This document shows, piece after piece, positions 31,593-37,608 of a DNA stretch of 37,608 nt. Both the position numbers and the translations under genes were made by a program. Positions within the stretch are counted from its first letter, which is position 1; each line of letters starts with the position of its first letter. The stretch covers positions 1-37,608 of the forward strand of contig CANQVS010000004.1 of NCBI GenBank assembly GCA_947627345.1, written 5' to 3'. This DNA comes from an uncultured Clostridia bacterium (lineage in GTDB: Bacteria > Bacillota > Clostridia > Oscillospirales > Acutalibacteraceae). The notes below the pieces were generated by a model, which worked only from the letters and a program-made list of their open reading frames with translations, was not told the DNA's origin and ran no database searches.

Positions 31593-31621
31593 ATAATACT
31601 ACAAAATTCTTTAATTGTCTA
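31593..31621 (-). promoter_or_regulatory. Predicted tRNA-Arg promoter overlapping the ABC-F stop codon
   Basis: -35 TAGACA (31616-31621) and -10 TATTAT (31593-31598) with 17-bp spacing on the minus strand. The TAG of the -35 box is the stop codon of the ABC-F gene (31619-31621). Confidence 0.6.
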
Positions 31622-33514
31622 CTCCAAAGCGTTCAAACTCTCCCAGTCCTCATACGCTTTTTCAAGTTCATTTTGCTTTTCTTCTATTTTTTCGGAAAGT
31701 TCCATAAGCTTGTTGTAGTCGCTTGCTGTATCGTCGCTTTGAAGTTCTCTGTTAAGATTTTCGATTTCCATATCGAGGTTTTCGATAAGCTTTTCAAGCT
31801 TTTTTATCTCATTCTCCCGTTTGCGTTTTTTTGCTCGTTCCTGTTTTTCAAGCATATAGTCGTTCGGTTTTTTGACTATATCGTGTTCTGAAGTAATTAC
31901 GTTTTTATTTGGTGTCGATTTACGTTCAAGATAGTAGTCGTAATTTCCGAGATATTCGCAAACCCCTGATTTATCAAGGCATAAAATTCTCGTTGCAAGA
32001 CGATTAATAAAATATCTGTCGTGACTTATGATAAGCATTGTTCCGTCATAATTTTCAAGAGTATTTTCAAGCTGTTCACGCGAGGCGCTGTCAAGATGAT
32101 TGGTAGGCTCGTCAAGCAGGAGAAGATTAGAGCCGTTGAGCATAAGCTTTAAAAGGCTGACTCTCGCGCGTTCGCCGCCGCTCATTTTTTTAAGCGGTTT
32201 AAAAACCTCATCGCCTTTAAAAAGAAAACTTCCGAGGCAGGTTCTCACCTTAGTTTCAGTCATATCGGGAAATGCGTCCCACACCTCGTCCAAAGCTGTT
32301 TTATTTAAGTCGAGAGTACTTTGCATCTGGTCAAAATATCCGACATCAACCTGCGCCCCGAAGTCCACCATACCGCTGTCAAGAGCGCAACGTCCAAGCA
32401 GTATATTAAAGAGCGTAGTTTTTCCGCATCCGTTTTCCCCGATTACAAAAACTCTTTCTCCCCTGCGGATATGAAAATCAACGTTTGAAAAAAGATGTTT
32501 TTCCCCAAAGCTTTTTGAAAGATTTTCAGCAATAAGAACATCGTCACCGCTTGTGCGTTTCGGCTCAAAGCGCATATGAATTGTTTCAAGCGCTTTATCG
32601 GGTATTACAAGCTGTGCTTTAATTCTGTCCGCCTCTTTCTGCTTGCTTTCGGCGGTTATAAAATTACGCTCTCTACCCCAGCGTTTTTGCTGTTCAACAA
32701 TACCCTCAATGCGTTTAATCTCTTTTAAATCATTCTTGTACTTATTTTCAAGGCTTTCGACAAAAGCCTGTTTTTTTCTTTTAAACTCGGTATAATTGCC
32801 CTTATACATCATCGTCTTTTTATTTTCAAGTTCAATCGTTTTATTCGTAACGTTATCAAGAAAATATCTGTCGTGACTTATAATCAGCATTGAACCCCGA
32901 AAATCCTTTATAAAGCTTTCAAGCCAATTGACAGAGCTTATGTCAAGATGATTAGTAGGTTCGTCTAAAAGCAGAAAATTCGACTGCGAAAGCAAAAGCT
33001 TTAAAAGGCTTAATTTAGAACGCTGACCTCCCGAAAGCTTTCCCGTCGGCATATTAAAATTCTTTTCTTCAAATCCGAAACCAATCAGCGCAGAACGTGT
33101 GCGCGATTTATATGTAAGACCGCCCAAGCTCTCAAAACGCTCGATTAAAGCGGTCTGTTTTTCTATATTTTCAGCGGTCGGAGAATTTTCAACCAAATTA
33201 TTCAGCTTTTCAATTTCGCTCTCCATATCAATCAAGTAGCCAAAACCCGAAATAAGCTCATCGTAAACGCTTCTTTCAGGATGTGTGCAGGCGTGCTGTT
33301 CCATATAACCGAGCGATGTATTCGCAGATGTAAAAACATCTCCGCTGTCAGCGTCTGTTTCTCCGTTTATAATTTTTAACAGCGTAGTTTTACCCGTACC
33401 GTTTGCGCCGATAAAACCGACCTTATCTCCCTTTTCAATATCAAAGGTAACGTTTTCAAACAATGTTCTCTCAACAAAACTTTTACATAAATTGCGGACG
33501 CTTAGCGCAGGCAA
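31619..33514 (-). CDS. ABC-F family ATPase (ribosome-associated, Uup/YdiF-like)
   Basis: 631 residues with two complete ABC domains and no membrane segments. Domain 1 has GANGTGKTT, signature LSGGQRSKLSLL and Walker B FLLLDEPTNHLD; domain 2 has GENGCGKTT, MSGGERARVSLL and LLLLDEPTNHLD. The linker between them (about 230-310) is the charged P-site tRNA-interaction motif of ABC-F proteins. A C-terminal coiled coil (about 545-631, rich in Lys and Glu) is typical of the Uup/YdiF subgroup. Such proteins act on the ribosome, resolving stalling or sometimes giving antibiotic resistance; nothing here points specifically to resistance. It starts 14 bp after the DUF5658-like gene, so it is probably cotranscribed. 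Confidence 0.93.
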   Translation of the reverse strand: MPALSVRNLCKSFVERTLFENVTFDIEKGDKVGFIGANGTGKTTLLKIINGETDADSGDVFTSANTSLGYMEQHACTHPERSVYDELISGFGYLIDMESEIEKLNNLVENSPTAENIEKQTALIERFESLGGLTYKSRTRSALIGFGFEEKNFNMPTGKLSGGQRSKLSLLKLLLSQSNFLLLDEPTNHLDISSVNWLESFIKDFRGSMLIISHDRYFLDNVTNKTIELENKKTMMYKGNYTEFKRKKQAFVESLENKYKNDLKEIKRIEGIVEQQKRWGRERNFITAESKQKEADRIKAQLVIPDKALETIHMRFEPKRTSGDDVLIAENLSKSFGEKHLFSNVDFHIRRGERVFVIGENGCGKTTLFNILLGRCALDSGMVDFGAQVDVGYFDQMQSTLDLNKTALDEVWDAFPDMTETKVRTCLGSFLFKGDEVFKPLKKMSGGERARVSLLKLMLNGSNLLLLDEPTNHLDSASREQLENTLENYDGTMLIISHDRYFINRLATRILCLDKSGVCEYLGNYDYYLERKSTPNKNVITSEHDIVKKPNDYMLEKQERAKKRKRENEIKKLEKLIENLDMEIENLNRELQSDDTASDYNKLMELSEKIEEKQNELEKAYEDWESLNALE

Positions 33515-33528
33515 AACCTCACCCCCAT

Positions 33529-33900
33529 TTATCCGACGGTTGAATACAACGTCACAAAATTAACAATATGAACAAGGATAACCGCTGAGTAAATCACAAC
33601 CCCGCTGTAGATAATAAAATTAGTAAATTTGCTCTGTTCAAGGTTAAAGATTCTGTAAAAAAGCCAAATCAAAACACTGAGAGCAAGCGGAAGAATACAT
33701 TTTACAAAAAAGCCGACAATCGGATAATCCATTATCCAACTCATTATCGGATTTGCCTCGTGAAAATATCCCGTATCAATCAAAACCTGCGTACAAAACC
33801 AGTCGCACACATTGAGAAAATACAGAAAAAACAGCTTTGTTCCAAAACCGTATTGGCGGACTTCTTCCTGTTCGTGATAATCAAGTACCAATTCTGACAT
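33529..33900 (-). CDS. DUF5658-like small membrane protein
   Basis: 123 residues with three predicted helices (about 24-42, 60-82 and 93-115). The segment FLNVCDWFCTQVLIDTGYFHEANPIMSW, with the conserved D-W and E-A-N-P, is the pattern of DUF5658 proteins, whose function is unknown. The SD (GAGGTG, 7 nt before ATG) lies within the 3' arm of a hairpin at 33904-33935, so expression may depend on RNA folding. Lies between trkH and the ABC-F gene on the same strand. Confidence 0.75.
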   Translation of the reverse strand: MSELVLDYHEQEEVRQYGFGTKLFFLYFLNVCDWFCTQVLIDTGYFHEANPIMSWIMDYPIVGFFVKCILPLALSVLIWLFYRIFNLEQSKFTNFIIYSGVVIYSAVILVHIVNFVTLYSTVG

Positions 33901-33903
33901 AAA

Positions 33904-33935
33904 AACACCTCACAGGTATTATTACCCGTGAGATG
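33904..33935 (-). promoter_or_regulatory. RNA hairpin covering the DUF5658 gene's ribosome-binding site
   Basis: Read on the minus strand, arms 33922-33935 and 33904-33917 pair over 14 bp with two G-U pairs and a 4-nt loop. The 3' arm contains the SD GAGGTG of the next gene and is followed by only three T before its ATG. It could act as a weak terminator after trkH or as a translational gate. The G-U pairs hold only in the minus-strand RNA, which supports a role there. Confidence 0.65.
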
Positions 33936-33942
33936 TAAAATA

Positions 33943-35388
33943 TTAATTTTTTTTCCAAGCAGTGGGCATAAAAATCAGCAAAAGCGGATAAAGTTCAAGT
34001 CGTCCCGCTATCATATCAAAGCAGAAAACAACTTTTGAGAATATGTTAAATCCGCTGTAGTTTCCGGCAGAGCCTACAATTGAAAATCCGGGACCCGTAT
34101 TATTAAAGGTTGCAAGCACACTTGTCAGGTTTGTTGTAAAATCAAAGCCGTTGAGCGCAATCAGCGCTGTGCTTATCAATACAAAAAGAATATAAATTAT
34201 AAGATAAACACTTACATTTCGGGCAACCTCGTGGCTTATCTTCTTGCCGTTTACTTTAACCGTCTGGACTGTACGCGGATGGACGATAAGGCGGAATTCC
34301 TTTCGCATTTCTTTTAAAAGGATAATAATTCTCGAAACCTTAAATCCTCCGCCCGTACTTCCCGCGCAGGCTCCTATACAGGTCAGAACGCAAATTAACG
34401 CCTTGCTGAACTCCGGCCATTTATCGGTATTGTCAATCGCAAAGCCCGTACTCGAAAGAATTGAACTTACATAGAAAAAGCTCTGATGGAAAGAATCAAA
34501 AGCGTTATGATATATCTTCATTATATTAACGGCAATAATAACCGTTGATACAATAACTATTCCTATATAATACCAAAGCTCCTCAAAATGCAGAATGGAT
34601 TTTAATTTCCTTGTGAGAATTAAAATGTACACATAGAAATTAACTCCGAACAACATCATAAACACGGCGACAACGCCCTGAAGATAATAGCTGTCAAAGT
34701 AACCCATTGATTTGTTGTACGCCGAAAAACCTCCCGTACCGGCGGTTGACATCGCGGTAGTTACAGCGTCAAAGAAATACATTCCTCCGCACATAAGAAG
34801 AACCGTTTCTATTATAGTGAGTCCTATATAAATTGAGTAAAGCAGTACCGCGTAGTTCCTGAGTTTCGGCATAGTTTTATCAACTTCGGGTCCTGTGGAT
34901 TCTGCTTTCATAAGGTTAATACCCGAATTCCCTCCGAGCTTAGGAATAAGCGCAAGCAGAAATACTATTACACCCATTCCGCCGAGAAAATGGCTTAAAC
35001 TTCTCCAAAAGAGCATACAGTTATCAAGCGCCTCTATATCCTGTAAAATTGTAGCTCCCGTAGTTGTAAAACCCGAAACAGATTCAAAAACAGCGTCAAT
35101 AAAGCTTGGAATTGAACCGCTGAGCCAAAGCGGTAAAGCTCCGCAAAACGAAAGTAAAATCCAGCTTAAAGCTGTAGCCGCAAAGCCGTCCTTGCGCTGC
35201 ATTTCAAACCGCTTGGGTTTATTAAAGACAATTACAGCTCCCGCAACAATCATCGCGATTCCGATAAAAAGAAAATAACTGTATGTATTCTCTTTGTACC
35301 ACAATCCGACTAATGTGCTTGCCTGCATTGCAATACCTTCGATTAAAAGCACCCAGCCGAGTATATAAATTAAAGTCCTTTTGTTCAT
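33943..35388 (-). CDS. trkH: Trk potassium uptake channel subunit TrkH
   Basis: 481 residues, polytopic, of the TrkH/KtrB potassium transporter superfamily. Four pore-loop segments with glycine at the filter are visible: SVSGFTTTGATIL, AMSTAGTGGFSAYNKSMG, ILSSTGFAIDN and ATFNNTGPGFSIVG. A GACAGSTGGGFKVSRI segment is also present. It forms the membrane channel that works with the cytoplasmic TrkA regulator encoded 62 bp upstream. Two Cys-free N-terminal helices (4-25 and 35-55) match TrkH rather than the shorter KtrB. Confidence 0.94.
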   Translation of the reverse strand: MNKRTLIYILGWVLLIEGIAMQASTLVGLWYKENTYSYFLFIGIAMIVAGAVIVFNKPKRFEMQRKDGFAATALSWILLSFCGALPLWLSGSIPSFIDAVFESVSGFTTTGATILQDIEALDNCMLFWRSLSHFLGGMGVIVFLLALIPKLGGNSGINLMKAESTGPEVDKTMPKLRNYAVLLYSIYIGLTIIETVLLMCGGMYFFDAVTTAMSTAGTGGFSAYNKSMGYFDSYYLQGVVAVFMMLFGVNFYVYILILTRKLKSILHFEELWYYIGIVIVSTVIIAVNIMKIYHNAFDSFHQSFFYVSSILSSTGFAIDNTDKWPEFSKALICVLTCIGACAGSTGGGFKVSRIIILLKEMRKEFRLIVHPRTVQTVKVNGKKISHEVARNVSVYLIIYILFVLISTALIALNGFDFTTNLTSVLATFNNTGPGFSIVGSAGNYSGFNIFSKVVFCFDMIAGRLELYPLLLIFMPTAWKKN

Positions 35389-35450
35389 AAATATCCTCTT
35401 ATAATATTATTTTAAGCGAAGAAAATAAACGAAAAATAAGAAACGTAAAT

Positions 35451-36806
35451 TTATTTGAGTATATCCTTTAAGTCAAACAAACCCTTATGCTTTGTGACTA
35501 CTATAACAGTGTCGCCGAGTTCAATCGTATCTTTACCGCTTGGGATAATGATTTTACCTTTGCGGTTTATGCAGGCAATCTGCAAATCCGATTTTAGGTT
35601 TAGCATAGAAAGCGGTACTCCGATTGCCATATTATCCTCTCTCGCCTTAAATTCAAGAGCCTCCGCCTGGTCTTTGCAAATAGAATAAAGCGTTTCAATA
35701 TTGCTTCCGAACGAATTTTGCATCGCACGAACGTAACGTATAATATATTTTCCGGTAAGGTGTTTTGGGTGAATTACCGAGTCAAGCGGTAAACTGTCGA
35801 TTATTTTAAAGCTTATATCGTCAATTTCCGTGATTATTTTCGCGTCGGGGTTAACATCTTTCGCAAAAAGCGAAACGATAATATTTTCCTCATCGGTATC
35901 CATAAGCGCCACGATTGCGTCCGCGTGCTCAATACCCTCTGAGATAAGGAGGTCTTGGTTCATACCGTTTCCGTGGATAATAACAGCGTCGTCCAGATTT
36001 TCACTAAGCTGTTCGCACCGCTGTATGTTACTCTCTATAATTTTAACCTTAATTCCCGTTTCAACAAGTGATTTTGCAAGATAATAGGCGATTTTACTTC
36101 CGCCGAGAATTAAAACGTGGTGGCTCTTTCCGTTAATTACTCCGAGGTCCTTCAACAGCTTCGCCGCCGCCTTGCTCTCGGATATAATTGAAATTACATC
36201 GCCAGATTTTATTTCAAAATCGCCGTTTGGAATAAATCCCTCGTTACCGCGCTCAACCGTACAAATTCTCAGTCCGCTCTTGAAAAGTCCCGCGCAGTCC
36301 ACGACCTTTTTATTCGCCAAAACGGACTTATCGCTTATTTTTACTTTAATCAAATCGACAACGCCCTTGGCAAAGGAATCAATCTCAACTGCTCCGGGGA
36401 ATTTTATGAGACGGCTGAGTTCGCGCGCGCAGGTCTGCTCGGGATTAATAGCGAGCGAAAGCATAAGTTCGTCTTTAAGCTTTGGAACATCGTTAGTATA
36501 TTCGGGATTACGCACACGCGCAATCGTTCTCGGCGCTCCCGCGTTTTTCGCTATAAGGCACGCGTAAAGATTAAGTTCATCGGAAGCCGTAACCGCAATC
36601 ATAAGGTCGCAGTCCTTAACGCCTGCGTCGATAAGGGTTGCAAAGGTTGCGCCGTTTCCGACAACTCCCATAACATTTTGAGTACCCGCCACCGACTGCA
36701 AGGCGTCGGTATCGGTGTCAATTACCGTAATGCTGTGGCCTTCTCTGTTAAGCTGGTCGGCGATTGTTCTGCCGACGCGTCCGCATCCGACAATAATAAT
36801 TTTCAT
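35451..36806 (-). CDS. trkA: Trk potassium uptake regulatory protein TrkA
   Basis: 451 residues with two tandem TrkA-N (RCK) plus TrkA-C halves. The first nucleotide-binding motif is IVGCGRVGRTIADQLNREGH (from residue 4) and the second LGGSKIAYYLAKSLVETG (from about 234). Each is followed by a C-terminal ligand-binding lobe. It binds NAD(H)/ATP or similar ligands and gates TrkH. It is the first gene of the trk cluster with a strong promoter at 36837-36865, upstream of trkH. Confidence 0.95.
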   Translation of the reverse strand: MKIIIVGCGRVGRTIADQLNREGHSITVIDTDTDALQSVAGTQNVMGVVGNGATFATLIDAGVKDCDLMIAVTASDELNLYACLIAKNAGAPRTIARVRNPEYTNDVPKLKDELMLSLAINPEQTCARELSRLIKFPGAVEIDSFAKGVVDLIKVKISDKSVLANKKVVDCAGLFKSGLRICTVERGNEGFIPNGDFEIKSGDVISIISESKAAAKLLKDLGVINGKSHHVLILGGSKIAYYLAKSLVETGIKVKIIESNIQRCEQLSENLDDAVIIHGNGMNQDLLISEGIEHADAIVALMDTDEENIIVSLFAKDVNPDAKIITEIDDISFKIIDSLPLDSVIHPKHLTGKYIIRYVRAMQNSFGSNIETLYSICKDQAEALEFKAREDNMAIGVPLSMLNLKSDLQIACINRKGKIIIPSGKDTIELGDTVIVVTKHKGLFDLKDILK

Positions 36807-36836
36807 AGGTTTACCTCTTAAATTATAATTAAGGAT

Positions 36837-36865
36837 ATTATATTATATTAAAGTTTTAAAATCAA
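36837..36865 (-). promoter_or_regulatory. Predicted promoter of the trkA-trkH cluster
   Basis: -35 TTGATT (36860-36865) and perfect -10 TATAAT (36837-36842) with exactly 17 bp between, on the minus strand. The leader is about 25 nt. Confidence 0.75.
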
Positions 36866-36974
36866 TAGTTTTTTCAATATCTTAACAAGTATATGTGACT
36901 GAAATTTACAAAACGCTTTTTTAGTCCTGTTTTCTAATAAAACATAATAAATTTTTTATTTATCAATATTTCAG

Positions 36975-37307
36975 TTACTGTTCGGGTACAACCGCAAAAA
37001 ACACGAGTTCATCAAAATCACTGTTATTTATAAGACTGTGGCTGTGTCCTTTCGGGCAATAGTGGCACTGACCCGCATTTAAAAATTCAACTGTATCATC
37101 GTAAATACAACGCGCCTCTCCGCTTAATATATAAATTATCTCGGAATTTGTTTCGTGCTTATGAAGCCCGATTGACGCTCCGACCTCCAATGTGCCGTGC
37201 ATAATCTTATTCTTCCCGTCAAAAAGCATACGGGCTTTTGTTTTCTTTTTTCCGCCCTTAAACTCATTTATTACATTTAACTCAATTTCATTAAAATCAA
37301 TCTTCAT
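36975..37307 (-). CDS. Small cupin-domain protein
   Basis: 110 residues from the ATG at 37305-37307 (SD AAGGTGAG, 4-5 nt); a longer reading to 37388 lacks an SD. Single cupin barrel. Motif 1 is GLHKHETNSEIIYILSG (His49, His51 and Glu55 as metal ligands) and motif 2 is YCPKGHSHSLINN, with His88 or His90. Such proteins bind a metal and may be isomerases, dioxygenases or simple ligand sensors; the substrate is unknown. Monocistronic, with only a weak A/T hairpin downstream. Confidence 0.85.
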   Translation of the reverse strand: MKIDFNEIELNVINEFKGGKKKTKARMLFDGKNKIMHGTLEVGASIGLHKHETNSEIIYILSGEARCIYDDTVEFLNAGQCHYCPKGHSHSLINNSDFDELVFFAVVPEQ

Positions 37308-37494
37308 ATAACTCACCTTAAAGTTTATTTTACTACATCTTTTATCAAAACTCAACACAAAAAGATTTACTGTCTCATAATAAATCATAAGAATAAAAAT
37401 TCTCTCGTTTTCACAATCGTATATTACATATTTTTCATCAAGTATAAAATAAGCGACAAATTCTCACTATCGCTTGCCTTAATCTTTTTTCAGA

Positions 37495-37562
37495 TTTACC
37501 CCGAATGTTGACATAGAGCCTCTTTTCCTTCTTTCGGGTTTACCCCGAATATTGACATAGAG
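37495..37562. repeat. Two 24-bp direct repeats separated by 20 bp
   Basis: 37495-37518 and 37539-37562 are identical in 23 of 24 positions (core ACCCCGAAT then TTGACATAGAG), 44 bp apart. The second copy overlaps a small palindrome TTCGGG-TTTAC-CCCGAA. The window ends 46 bp later, so the array may continue. No gene is associated. Confidence 0.75.
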
Positions 37563-37608
37563 TATATAAAATTAAGAGTTAAGAATTAAAAATTTTACAG
37601 AATACATT

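Noticed and set aside
36897..36979. Inverted repeat ACTGAAAT/ATTTCAGT near the cupin stop
   Set aside because: Short arms about 65 bp apart in A/T-rich DNA; one arm overlaps the end of the cupin gene and there is no T run, so it is probably chance.
37495..37562. Possible CRISPR array (two 24-bp repeats, 20-bp spacer)
   Set aside because: Only two units, no cas genes in view, and the spacer is short. The repeats lie at the window edge, so they were kept only as a repeat.

Overview
The window looks like a chromosomal segment of a low-GC, anaerobic gut Firmicute close to Ruminococcus (Oscillospirales), quite possibly R. bromii-like. The main reasons are a dockerin-bearing secreted type I pullulanase with starch-binding modules (an amylosome-type enzyme), a FabK-type fatty-acid synthesis cluster, and clostridial-type small genes. 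The species call is an inference from gene content; no 16S rRNA gene is present.

Layout. 1-5288 (minus strand): type II fatty-acid synthesis operon fabK-fabD-fabG-fabF-accB-fabZ-accC, with accC cut by the window edge. 5479-5817 (minus): small BofC_C-like exported protein. 6037-11474 (plus): class A penicillin-binding protein, homoserine dehydrogenase, aspartokinase (with an internal start for a second subunit) and a flavin reductase, ended by a strong bidirectional terminator. 11656-14650 (minus): polar amino-acid ABC importer. 14838-15668 (minus): zinc-ribbon membrane protein. 15807-16791 (plus): RDAC-like small protein and tcdA. 16800-17246: 176-bp tandem repeats in a non-coding gap. 17382-18677 (minus): murA. 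19172-22972 (minus): dockerin pullulanase. 23219-24088 (plus): PflX-like radical SAM protein. 24223-26708: a second zinc-ribbon membrane protein, a membrane-anchored Ser/Thr kinase and a divergent XRE-like protein, a candidate signalling locus with two palindromes between its genes. 26930-27006: tRNA-Pro(GGG). 27120-28511 (minus): sodium:neurotransmitter-symporter family transporter.

28680-31580 is a decayed integrative element in tRNA-Arg(CCG). An intact tRNA-Arg sits at the right end and a degenerate copy of its 3' half, with its own terminator, at the left end. Paired TTGACTAACAT-type repeats lie just inside both ends, and the 3' tail of a tyrosine integrase gene lies next to the right end. 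The only intact cargo is a phage-type lysis cassette (small membrane proteins plus a CHAP/SH3 endolysin). A similar pair of TTTGACTATAAC repeats lies beside tRNA-Pro, suggesting a scar of a related element.

31619-36806 (minus): trkA, trkH, a DUF5658-like membrane protein and an ABC-F protein, all in one direction, with a hairpin that covers the ribosome-binding site of the DUF5658 gene. 36975-37307 (minus): a small cupin. The window ends with two 24-bp direct repeats.

Most genes are housekeeping (lipid, wall and amino-acid synthesis, potassium uptake). The accessory interest lies in the lysis-cassette element, the kinase/XRE/zinc-ribbon locus, the amylosome enzyme and the tandem repeats. All function calls come from reading motifs by eye; no database search was run.
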